Source: Brachypodium distachyon
Taxonomy: Eukaryota > Streptophyta > Magnoliopsida > Poales > Poaceae
NCBI RefSeq assembly: GCF_000005505.3
Contig: NC_016133.3
Span: 35,922,737 to 35,986,736 of the forward strand
DNA length: 64,000 nucleotides
Direction: 5' to 3'
Below are positions 12,201 through 23,345 of the stretch, in pieces. Positions within the stretch are counted from its first letter, which is position 1; every line of letters starts with the position of its first letter. The notes under the pieces are model-generated. The model ran no database searches and was not told where the DNA came from. It saw only the letters and a program-made list of their open reading frames with translations. The position numbers were made by a program, and so were the translations under genes.

Positions 12201-13582
12201 CAGATTCGAGAGGGTCAGGCAGAACATATCAGTAATAATGAGACGACAGGTACGTATGTTTATGCTATAATATTTTGGTTAGTTCAAAAAGTAATAAATA
12301 GTTTAATTACGGATGATATTCTCAGTTGCAATACAGCAGTTGCTGAAGGTAATAATTTAGATGTGCATTCTTCTATAAAGATTATGGTCGCACAAGCACT
12401 TGGGCTGCTGAAGGACTCATGTGCTAGGCCTCCAGGAATTCCACGAGTTCCTCTGAAGAGAAAGCTCAAAAAAGCAATAGCCTTCAGGTAAATAGCAGTC
12501 ATGTGTTGTTATATTTAGTCCATGAGTACATTAACTTATTTGAAATAATATTGGTACAAGGGGTCCATGACCAGAACAATCAAGTGATTAGAAGGAAAAA
12601 GAAGATGACTGGAATACTCATGTTCCAGTCGAATCAAGTTAGTACTTCCATGACCTATGCTAATCCCATAAATTTTGTGGATCTAAACTGGAAGCGTCCA
12701 ATAACATGCTCCATGTACTCTTTAATAGGAAACGTGTTGTGCAGCAAGGAAAAGAACTGTGAAACAGGTACATTACGTCGGAATGTGGTTACAATTAATT
12801 GATAGTACTACATACATTGGTAACATAAGTTATACTTGTTGATTTGTATGTACCTAATGAAATCCTGAATGTGCACCCTACTTAATATGGAGGAGGAAAT
12901 TATTGTCAATGCAGCTGATAATTATTTGGTGGAGTACAATTGTCGATACATGATTCGAATTTAAGAAATGTACTTTCCTGCAGAACAACCTGTTGAAGTA
13001 CCTATAGTACCAATTGTCCATGTGCCTTTAACAGGGACCGGTGCAAGTGAAGAAGAAATACAAGGTATGTGGCATATGTATTTGTTAATATCCTATGGTT
13101 TCGTACATTTGTACCTATAGTATTGTATGAATTATGTATTGTATCAGATAAGATGATTCCCGTATTTTTTGCGCAGGAGATGTGTGTGAGAAGAATTGTG
13201 ATGTTACTCAGGCTGTGACAGGACGATCTGAAAGTAAGAATCTTGGGAATGTTAATGATTTACTTGACAATTTGTTGATCACACCGCCAGCGAAACAAAG
13301 ACTGGCAAGTACTGTTTATTTTGGGTTTAATTTGTGCAAGTTCTTCGTGAAAAGTTATTGTTCGGGAAGGTGAAGTAGACTACTTTTTTTGTATGGCAGC
13401 CCCTGACGGTCCTGTTTTTGATCAAACACCTCAAGGTATGGTTTCGTAGTATTGTAAGATTGTTCGGCATTAATATTCTTGTATGTAATGAGCCTGTGAA
13501 ATATGCAGCTGAAGGGAAAGTTGGAGTTACGTTTGCTGCGTACATGAGTGTGGACAAAGAAGCGGAGGCCGAACCTGAATAG
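9260..13582 (+). pseudogene. Paralogue 2 of the grass multi-exon family, frameshifted
   Basis: The core exon runs 10113-10872 (ATG 10115). A possible first exon 9260-9392 (ATG GAG TGG..) ends at ATCCG/GTAAGC and joins it in frame, but may be 5'UTR. The protein repeats paralogue 1 almost phrase by phrase (ELWSPKLFGCHKPNILYDM, YSTCTVGGC, ARKVQEVKR, LSQWYG-like). Exon 2 is 10953-11111, then an exon near 11208-11496 with a basic KKKYKSDRQSRRQKR stretch, then small exons to a last exon 13509-13582 (TAG). Two lesions relative to paralogue 1: at the 3' end of the core exon 7 nt are missing before the donor, so it joins the next exon out of frame; near 11,403-11,420 a net 2-nt loss brings a stop at 11,436-11,438. 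Tandem copy of the 3.1-kb gene, same strand. Function unknown. Confidence 0.6.
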
Positions 13583-14705
13583 GAGGATCCATCGGGTTTG
13601 AACTGAGATTTCAAAGTTAAGATCATTAGATTTCAACCGAGATTGTTAATTTGCTGCGTACATGCAGTTGAAACTTCAGATATGAAGGTGTACGAAAGAA
13701 GGAATGTCAGGACGAAGAAATAAGACAGGTTGTAGGAAGGGGGAACCACAACAGTTTGCAAGCAAGGCACAAATAATGTGTATTGAGTTTAAATTGTATT
13801 GTACCACCCAAGTACTTTTAAGGATCTTTTTAAGGAAGTGTGTTATGATGTGGAGTTTACATTTGCTGGTAGACAAGATACTGATATGGCGGTTGGAACA
13901 ACCATGATGGGTGAACTGGATTTGTTAGTTATTTTGTATGATAATGGTACATGTTTGTTGGCCATATCTGGCCGTACTTGTACTTTCTGGTTATGCACGG
14001 CGTATTTTTGTCTTTGGTAATTACACATGGTAGTGTTGGTGAAGTAGTAAAGTACTTTGTGGATATTGATGAAGGATATCAGCTCTGACGAAGGATATCA
14101 GCTATGTACCTCTCTGTACAAGTAATGAAATAAGAATCGAACGAACTCAGGTCATTTGAAGTTCTGGTTTAGTTGTTTGACCGTTCTACTTTCTTGGAAC
14201 CTGATTGTTTATTTCTGTGTTGAGTCAAGGTTTTAATGGGAGATAGAGAAGAACCTGAAACAAGATATCTGTAAGGGGTAGAACATATCGTACATAACTG
14301 ATTACAGATGCAATGAAATGTGGGTACATATCGTACTTTGATGTACTTTTATTTTGTAGATGCAATGAAATGTGGCAGAACATTGTTGAGAACATAAGTA
14401 GAACATAGATACGATAATGCATAATAAGAGGAAATAAGCTGGCATCCATTGAAAAACAGAAGTACATGTAGGTACGCAGGTGTAGGACAGTACAGGTAGG
14501 ACGGTATTTTCAGAAGTTGAGAACCATAATGACAACCCGTACACTGAATATAATAAGTAGAACCAGTAAAAAAAGTTCACAACCAAAAGGCATTCAACGT
14601 GACCAGATAAAGAAGTTTTCATATCCAAGAACAAGTTTTCATATCGAAGAACCAAAACACTGGACTTCTCCAAGTTGATGCAATGCTGGTAAAACGTTTG
14701 GCCGA
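13583..14705. other. Region between convergent family members
   Basis: No coding region supported. It contains two copies of GATGCAATGAAATGTGG (about 14,308 and 14,360) and many GTAC words. It should contain the 3' flanks of both converging genes. Confidence 0.4.
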
Positions 14706-17700
14706 CTAGACTTGTCTCCAATTTGGTGGGTCACTGATCTTGAGTATGGGGTAGGGGACCCTGGATTTGTTATTCTCCATTGTGAGGAGTTCATAAAGAA
14801 AGGTATGTTGAAGCCTTGAGTAAGCGTTCTGTGAGTATGTGAAAGAGGAGAAACATTTCAAATTTAGTAATAATTAAGGACCCAATCATTGTTTGAACAT
14901 GCATAAGTTACCAGTGTGAGTGACTGCTCCAATTCATCCCCATTGTAATTGCGGACACAATGTAACATGCATAATCCACTTTGATTCCTGCGACCGAAAA
15001 TAGGACATACATAAGGTACAAGAAATAGGAGGTAAATGAGGTAGAAGAAAAAAACAAGGAAAAATGTTGGAGATGATAATCTTTGAATGTTAAAACCATC
15101 ATTTGAAGGAACTGGTTAAGTGTACAAATGTACACCGTTATGATGCAGTAAGTAAGAGGTACTAATGTACCCCACCAACTTTTGTGTAGAAACATGGTTC
15201 AATGATTTTGCTTACTTGTTGAACTTGTCATTTGTCAGAACCGGATACACGTGAGGCCACTGTTTCTTGTTGGGATTCCAATTTTCATAATAGTTGTGGA
15301 AGCAATCAAAAAGCTTTTCTTGAATGAGGTTAGCAGAATGACCATGCAATTCTTTAATTGTTGCCGATTCCAGATGCCGCCCCAATGGATCAAGTATATG
15401 AATAATCTCTTCCTTCATGTCAAACATGTAGGCAGACCAAGATTCCTCAATGAATGACGGTACGGCGAACTACAAATGAATGTCAGTATAAGTAAGTACA
15501 TATTGAGTGTTTGTGAACATAGGACATTTGGATTCTGTTTTTACCATTCTGGTGGACGACATGTTGTAGCTTATCTCATTGCCAATGAATTGTTCCCGGA
15601 TGGATAGGAACGCTGTCAAGTCATTTTCTGCTATCGCACATACCTGTTGTTGTACAATAGATACTTTGCGAGTAGAACGAGAGCAAAGCACTGCTGCGAT
15701 TATAATGATTAGCATGATTATAATGAGATCAGAACGTACAGAGGAATCACTCTCAAGGAAATGACGCCAACGCATCCTGCTACTGGTTGGTTCCATCCGT
15801 GTGTCTAATTGTGTTAACCGCCTTATAAGGAGGTCACACATTTCGAAGTCAAGAACATCGGTACCAATAATTTGTTGATGTACTGCAGTGCCATTGATTG
15901 AGATGTACCGAGGAAATTCAGTGGTTACCCATGGCCTGGAAGAAATATGTAATTAATTTCCATCTAAAATAAATGGAACTTCTGAAATCGTAAGACAATG
16001 TGTGCTTACATTTTCAAATAGTGTGGAGGCACGTCAACACACCATTCCATAAGAGAAAGCATGACATCACCATCTGGTTTAGGATGAATGTATCCTTCAG
16101 ACCGAGGTGAGGGTGCAAACGTACCAACCTTGGTTCGACGTTTGCAAGGTGGTGAAGAAGAGACATGGCCAAACAATATCTTACTGTTAGCGCACTCTAT
16201 GTCTTCTGACCTCATCATCAAATCTACGATGGCATGTTCCATGAGCAACTTTGTAGCAGCCGGAGAACATGGTGCCACTGGTGTTGATTCAGCTTTTTTC
16301 TTGAGTTCATCGTCGGAAGCTGCGAAGGATGGACCAGAATTGAAGCCAAGATCAAAAGGTGGTGGTTCAAAGTCCATGTTGTTGAACATAGATCTGCTGG
16401 TGTGAACGCCATCTATGTATGAAAGGAATTCAGGTAAATATTGTTGGCAAGCATAGCTAGTATTTCTAACAGTTATTAGGGTGAGGTACCTGAGGCATGA
16501 GTCTTTGATTTCTTGTTGATTGCATCCAGTAATTCGGATGTTGACCTCTTGGGTGTGTCCTCTAGGGATCTCATTGTATGCACAGGTGAAGTACATTCCT
16601 TGCTGTCAGCTACATGGAATGAAGCGGTGAGACCTTTGTATAATTTAAAACTTTTATTTCTATAGCATCTTAAGTTATGTAATGGAGTACCTTCGTACTG
16701 AGAGTCAAATTCATCTTTGTTACGTCCTGTTTTAACGGAGCTGCTTCCGGAAGCTAACAGCGTAGAAGAAGTCATTATGCTATTTTTTTGACGGATGTAA
16801 TACAAAGTTAACATGTACCTTGTGTTTTTGCAGTTGAAGCTGAATGTTGTGGTGGCAAATGGCTGGACGAGATGAAGTTGCATATCTTGTCTGCAAGCCA
16901 TAAATTTTGCTACAGTACATGAGTCTTCTCAGCTGTGTGCCTTTCGTGCATTGCTCTTGCGATGTTTGCATTGTATTGTATCAAATCATTCGCCAGTCTT
17001 GTGTTGCACTGTTGAATATAATTTTGATCTCAACATACTGGTGTAAGTACGTACTGGTACAGGATGGATACAAGTTTTGAGAGGTTCAGGTTGTCACCAG
17101 AGTAGGGTACTTTTCTCGGAGGAACTGGGGCAATGTTGCTGCGGTAGTTTGTTGGCTAGTACCGGATGCAGAATGCAGAAGGGCAGGACTTTGTCCCGAT
17201 CCAGTAGGCACAGCAAGTGGTTGGGCGGTAGTTGCTGATATGTTGGGCATACGAACAGTACCCCTTGCATTGAACTGTATGGCAGGAACGACTTATTTTC
17301 AGAATAACAAGATGTACATATGGTTGTTGTAAGAGAGGGTAGAACAAACATTATTGCCATAGAACCGCATAATAAGGGGAGGTACATAAGGTACATAGTG
17401 TAAGTAAGGACGGTATTAGTAGCTCATATTAAAAGAATATCAGAAAAGAGTTAGATTGGAATACTGGTGCATGGTGTAAGGTTCAATTATGGTAAGCACA
17501 TCCATCGATTAGATTGGAAATCAAAGGAATGATAGTACAACAGAAATAATGAAGTATAGTTTGCAGGTGTAGAAACAGTCGTAAGTACATGAAAGTTTTA
17601 GCACTTATGAAGACGTACAAAGAGTACATAACAATGACAAGATGAACACGTTACCTGGTTGGCTCCATAACCACCTCCAGGCTTAGTGTCAGCTAATATG

Positions 17701-18667
17701 AGTTTGTTAAGTACTTCAGTGGGGAAAGCCACCATACGAGGGTAGATGTTTTTTCGAGGTTGCAGTTGTCCAAGTAACAGATTATCTAGATAGTGTATCT
17801 GAGAATAAAACGATATAGTATTAATGCATAAGATAATTAATGCGGGTGGTAGAGAACATGGTTTATGTACCTGCAGAAAGATATGACAAGCAAATATGTT
17901 GGAAACGACTTTGTTCATGGATAAGTCGGCTTGTACTTTCTGAGCTGCCTCAACGATACCTTTTAGAACATATGCACACTAGTTGTATTGACGTGATCAT
18001 ACTTTGTTGATGGAGACAGGATCAATTATATGCACACTTTGCAAATTAATTCTATGCTAATTTCCTCGGTACAACACAACGCACCAAGGAAATCAATGTT
18101 GACGTGATCATACTTTGTTGATGGAGACAGGAGATGACCCATAGCAATGATAACAAATGCCATCTTGAATGAATCCTTCTGTAATCTTGTGCTGTTTTTT
18201 GACAAGTCCATGAGTACAATCTTCTCAGCATCTTTGAGGCTGATCTTGCTCATAGATATACCAGCTTGTTCACGAATGTAAGCCATTGCAGCATCGGATA
18301 TTTGAGTTTTTGGTCCTAGTACATCACGTTGTCCGCATGGGATACCAAATACTTTGTTCACGTCCTGTGGTGTGAACTGGAGCCTCCGAGCTGCATCTAG
18401 TACAATTGCGAAGTCTATGCAATCAACTTGGCCGAGAAGCCAAGTACTGAAGATGCGACTAATTGAATTCCATAGAGGCAGTTCAAGTAAGCCTCCAAAA
18501 CCTATTTCCTTGACCAACTGTCTCTTGATAGGATTGAATTTCTTGATAATCCAATAAAGAGTCCTTGCGGATGTCCTTGAGGTTGGGGACTTGGTAGTTG
18601 AAGAAGTTTGACTTTTTTCATTGCTATCATACTCTGTTACTTCTTCAGTACTCAGAGGACCAGACAT
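14706..18667 (-). pseudogene. Ulp1/C48-like protease gene with the family N-terminal domain, degenerate
   Basis: Read on the minus strand. The first exon starts at ATG 18667 and carries the family domain (YWIIKKFNPIKRQLVKEIGF, VFGIPCGQRDVLG, SFKMAFVIIAMGHLL). The next piece is about 17,970-17,871 (VLKGIVEAAQKVQADLS). Linker exons (about 16,408-16,011) encode MDFEPPPFDLGF and DVMLSLMEWCVDVPPHY. The protease part includes about 15,945-15,545 (VLDFEMCDLLIRRL, REQFIGNEISY), 15,469-15,214 (PSFIEESWSAYMFDMK..IIHILDP) and about 14,996-14,911 (KVDYACYIVSAITMGMNW), with the last exon about 14,828-14,706 (FLYELL..PPNW, TAG). In Ulp1/SENP proteases the order is His-Trp, Asp, Gln, Cys. Here Asp and Cys are placed correctly but Ser stands at the His position. 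Exon 1 is interrupted by a 58-bp duplication (17,981-18,038). Ulp1-like genes are carried by many grass MULEs. Confidence 0.6.
17981..18038. repeat. 58-bp templated insertion (filler DNA) in an exon
   Basis: A 33-bp phrase, TGACGTGATCATACTTTG onward, lies at 17,989-18,021 and, identical, at 18,100-18,132 where it is coding sequence. The inserted block is bounded by the repeated word TATGCACACT (17,971-17,980 and 18,029-18,038). The layout fits copying of nearby sequence during break repair. It introduces an early stop in the minus-strand reading. Confidence 0.7.
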
Positions 18668-20110
18668 TGCAGCATGCCCTTTGAGCTAGCAAAATTTTAA
18701 AAATAGTGTTAAATGGGAGCATGTTTCGAACAATATTTTATGATGGACAGCATGAGAAGGTACATGTAGCAGATGATAGCAGTGTAACCATATGTACAAT
18801 AATTAGCACAAATGAGATATAGAATTTTACTACAAAGAAACCATGGAAAAGAAATAGGAAGCTGAGTTAAAACTATCGTTGGAAGTACATGGTGATACAT
18901 GATGCTGGAGAGTACATGCATAACATTATGTTATGATGGACAGCATGAGAAGGTACATGTAGTAGATGATAGCGGTATAACCAAATGTACAATAATTAGG
19001 ACGTACATAAGGTAGATGATGGCAGTGTAACCATATGTATAATAATGACCAGAAATGACATATAGAAATAGGGAAGTAACTGGTTAGGTAAATGATGTGT
19101 TGTTGTATGAAAGGGTACTTGGTAGAACAAACGTGATTGCCATAGAGCCGCATGATAAAACGTGCGTTACTTAACAAAGGGTACAACGACAAGTAATTAT
19201 CAGGAATTACATGTTGGCTTTTTGCAAAATCATGGTTAAATACACAGCAGGAACAAAGAGTACATAAACATGATGTAAAGAAAATCGGTTGGTACGAAAC
19301 AGGAAGAATGAAGTACATGATTCGATAACCTACGTGAGAGTACTTGTTCTAAATTAGGGGTACATCACACACAGAACGTAGAAGAAATAAGAGATGACAG
19401 GTACCTTGGAAAGACTCATCGTTTAGTTTGAAAAAAGAAACACCTGAGTGCAGAATCTTGATCCTGTAACATGAAATGAGAAGTGTGAGTGGTACGTACT
19501 GTGGAACAAATCGAAAAAGGACTGTAAGGTGCGGATACTACAAATCGAAGTACCTGCCGAATCTATATCGTCCAGGAAGTAAGGAGACTGTAGAACCCTA
19601 GAACGAGACACAACAAGATCGAAAGACTGACTAAAAATGAACTAAAAGAAAACAAAGAGCACAGCAAGAAAGTAGAAAAGAACTAAAATGGTCTCCTCAG
19701 AAAGAAAATGGTTGTGCGAAAAAAGCTCGGAGGAAGCACAACAATGGCAGAAGCATTCTGCAGAATGGGGGAAGAAAGAGTCCGACAGATAGATGCGAGA
19801 TGGAGGTGGATGAAGTGAGGAAGAACAAGGCGAGTGAAGGAAGAAGAAATAAATATCTGAACCCACTACCGCCTGACAGCACTGCAGGGTCGTTGACATG
19901 ACCAGACTTGGCTGTGCAGTGGCTTTGCAGGGGCTGCAGGGCTACGAAATTTGTCAAATCAACGAGGGATCCATCTAAACCGAGCGATTTATGGCGACCA
20001 TTCGATCATGATCCGCCGGTAAGCATCGTGGGGGTACATAGTTGGGGTGGCACCGTGATGTTTTGCGTGACCGGGCCGGCAGTCCGAGTGCCCAACTTCT
20101 AGTTCCGGAC
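18668..20110. other. 5' flank of the minus-strand Ulp1-like gene; right margin of the GTAC-rich block
   Basis: No coding region I can support. GTAC density drops sharply beyond about 20,035. Purine-rich sequence at 19,620-19,860 would be the pyrimidine-rich 5' leader of the minus-strand gene. Confidence 0.35.
18716..19070. repeat. Imperfect tandem copies of a GTAC-containing repeat
   Basis: The phrase ATGATGGACAGCATGAGAAGG followed by TACATGTAG and GATAGC..TAACC..ATGTACAATAATTAG occurs at about 18,740-18,812 and 18,935-19,000, with a third partial copy at 19,005-19,050. A related fragment, AGAACAAAC..ATTGCCATAGA.CCGCAT, occurs at about 17,342 and 19,131. Confidence 0.7.
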
Positions 20111-21268
20111 GCGGCGACACATGCACACAACAGTGCATAAATTTTTTCCTAAAAAAAAGCAGTGCATAAATTTCCTGTTGGTGCCTTGCCGTTATTTTTC
20201 ATCGTTTCTTCACCACTATTAAAACTTCACAACATACAAGTATATTATCTATTCAGGTTGTTTCATCCCTTTCGACCAATTGATCTTGACAACATATACA
20301 ATATTAACACTAGCAGAGTGCCCGTGCATTGCTACGGATAACAGAACAGTCAGAAAAATAGTACTCGTAACAAAATAGTATTGGTACAACAACATTGACC
20401 ACCACAAGCAATTCGGATACCTTTAATCTTTACAAAATTCAAAGAAAAATTGTCTTTCTCATAGGCCTAGGCACTTAGCCCATGGCCAAGCTTTTTCTGA
20501 GTGTGACTCTCAGGAAAGCCATGACACTGATCGAAGTGAACGTGCAGCAGATCGATGACGTGGCGTCATCCCGACCGTGAGATCCCCATCTCTATCTTTT
20601 TTTTCTCTTGTACTATGTGTCTTTTCTCTCCTCTGTCGATCCCTCTTCTGCCTCTGCTGCCACACGGGGCCTCCCACTGCCTAAGGCCACGGTCCTTGAA
20701 GATCTCACAAGTCGGTGGAGGAATGGAACGATCAAATCGATCCAGCCCTGACCTCTCCCGAGCCCTGGATTGATTCTGCCGTCGCCTAATCATCGTGCCT
20801 GCGATTACAGATGGGGATTTTGGAAGTTGGAACGAAGGTGGTCATATGGACTCATGCAGTCGTGCTCGTGTGTGAGAGTTTCAGGCCAGGAGGGATCAAG
20901 GAAAAAAAGTCTAAATATAGTTGTAATACACGTATAGTATCTTAAAGCAGGTTAGCAAAATATGGGTTATCCCCGCAAAAAAAACTATGGGTTATCCTAT
21001 TTTTTCTGTATAACAAATTAATACATTCATCCTCATTACATAAATTATTATCATAATAGTCTGTATTTAGCAAGGAAATTAGCATAGAATTAATTTGAAA
21101 AACAAAGCATGACATTATCAACAATCAGTAGAGAAAAAATAGACTAAAAAAAATCCTTATCTCATTCTCACCGTCTCACACACTCTCCCTCCACTTCCTC
21201 CCCTCCCTCCACTTCCTCCACGGTCTCACCCAGGAAAAGCTCACCCACCTTTTCGTCTCCTTGTCTTA
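20111..21268. other. Gene-less repeat-derived DNA
   Basis: No gene supported. At about 20,311 the word CACTAGCAGAGTGCCCGTGC resembles a terminal sequence that recurs in grass transposons; the family is not identified. The 20,580-20,780 stretch is a C/T-rich remnant without coding signal. Confidence 0.3.
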
Positions 21269-21559
21269 GGGCCTCTTTGATTCATCCGAAACGCAGGAAT
21301 AGAAAAAATACAGGGTCAAAGTGGCATGTCATTTTCAATACTACAGGAATTAGATGATGTTTGATTGTGCACAGAAAAAATATAGGATTCTTACAATGAG
21401 GTTGGACTGGATGGAATTTTTCCTACAAAACCTAGTAGAAATGAATCCTAAGGAAAAATTTCCTATGGTTTGTAATCCTTTGAATCAAACGAACCACGTA
21501 GGAATTTTTTTCGAAATCCTCCAAAAATCCTTTGGAATTCCTTTGAATCAAAGGGGGCC
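21269..21559. mobile_element. Tourist-like (PIF/Harbinger) MITE, 291 bp
   Basis: Terminal inverted repeats GGGCCTCTTTGATTCA and TGAATCAAAGGGGGCC are flanked by the 3-bp target duplication TTA (21,266-21,268 and 21,560-21,562). The interior is AT-rich with subterminal AATCCT/AGGAATTT words, as in grass Tourist elements. Confidence 0.85.
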
Positions 21560-21564
21560 TTAGT

Positions 21565-23340
21565 TGTTGGAAATATGACCTAGAGGCAATAATAAATATG
21601 TTATTATCATATTTCCTTGTTCTTGATAAATGTTTATTATCCATGCTATAATTGTATTAACAGGAAACTAAATACATGTGTGGATAAATAAACAAATACC
21701 GTGTTCCTAATACGCCTCTATTAGATTAGCTCATTGATTAAAAGATGGTTAAGATTTCCTAACCATAGACATGTGTTGTCATTTAACAACGAGATCATAT
21801 CATTAGGAGAATGATGTGATGGACAGACCCAAACCTAAGCATAGCTTTTGATCGTGTCACTTAAGTTTAAATTGCTAATGCTTTTATTATGTCAAGTATC
21901 ATTTCCTTAGGTCATGAGATCATGCCACTTCTTAGTACCGGAAGAATACTTTGTGGACATCAACCGTCATCTCGTAACTGGGTGATCATAAAGGTGTTCT
22001 TCAGGTATCTCGGAAGGTGCTTGTTGGGTTGTATGGATCAAGAGTGGGATTTGTCAATCCATGTGACGCAGAGATATCTCTGGGCCTTCTCGGTAATATA
22101 ACATCTTAATGAGCTTGCAAGCATGTGACTAATGTGTTTAGTCACAGGATATTATATTGTGGTACGAGTAAAGAGAACTTGCCGGTAACGAGATTGAACT
22201 AGGTATGGTGATACCGCCGATCAAATCTCGGGCAAGTAATATATCGCGAGACAAAGGGAATTGAATACCGGATTAATTGAATCGTCCACATCGTGGTTCA
22301 ACCGATGAGATCTTCGTGGAACATGTGGGAACCATTATGAACATCCAGATCCCGCTATTGGTTATTGATCGGAGAGGTGTCTCGGTCATGTCCACATGTT
22401 CTCAAACCCGTAGGGTCACACACTTAACGCTTAATGTCGCTCGGGTTCGATGAGATAAATAGATGGTGATATCGAATATTGATTCGGGGTCTCGGATGGG
22501 ATCCAGGACGTCACGAGGAGCTTCTGAATGGTTCGGAGATAAAGATTTATGTATGAAAAAGCTGTTTCAGAGTTCCGAAAAAGTTCGGGGTATTTTCGGT
22601 ATTGACCGGGAATATTCTAGAAGGTTCTGAAAGTTCTCAGAAGGTTCTGAAATGTTCTGGAATATTACTGAGAATTTAATTGGGCCTTTATATGAATTAA
22701 TTGAAGCAATCTAATTAATTATTCTCTAATGGGCCTAGGCCCATTAGGGGAGAGGGAACCGTTGGGGACTCCACTACGAGGTGGAAACCACGTACGTGGG
22801 GAGCCCTCACGTGGGAAGGAGTCCCGGGACTCCTTTCCCTCCCCTGGCCGGCCCTAGCCTCTCCTTGGAGGAGGGGTAAACCCTGGCCACCACCCCCTAT
22901 ATAAATAGAGGGGAGGGGCACGGGGAGAGAACACACCAAGTACTCAGCTGGATCTCTCCCCTGAGCTCTTCTCCCTGACCTCCTCCTCTCACGCGCACGG
23001 TGAAGCTCTGCCCGTGGAGAACTCCACCATAGCCTACACCACGCCGTCGTGCTGCTGGAATCTCATCGACCTCTTCCCCTCGCTTGCTGGATCAAGAAGG
23101 AGGAGACGACGTGAAGCTGAACGTGTGGATACCAAGGAGGTGCCGTCGTTTCTGCACTGAGATTGATCTCGTCGAAAGTTCCACTACGCCAACAGCGATC
23201 CTGTGATCGTAACGTTTTGTGGTCTACGAGGGTATGATGCTCATAATCCCTCTCATTACTTACATCTAGTAGATATGTTTTTGGGTTTCTTCCGCACATC
23301 TCGTAGGAAATTTTTTGTTTTCCATGCAACGAACCCTTCA
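21565..23340 (+). mobile_element. Solo LTR of an Angela/BARE-type Ty1-Copia retrotransposon (1,776 bp)
   Basis: It begins TGTTGGAAATATGACCTAGA and ends AACGAACCCTTCA, so the ends are TG..CA, and it is flanked by a perfect 5-bp target duplication TTAGT (21,560-21,564 and 23,341-23,345). Recognisable Angela/BARE LTR phrases: GAGGCAATAATAAAT, ACGAGTAAAGAGAACTTGCC, TCGGGCAAGTAATAT, and GGATCAAGAAGGAGGAGAC near the 3' end. A TATA box (CTATATAAATAG) lies at about 22,897. No internal domain follows, so the element was reduced by LTR-LTR recombination. Confidence 0.93.
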
Positions 23341-23345
23341 TTAGT

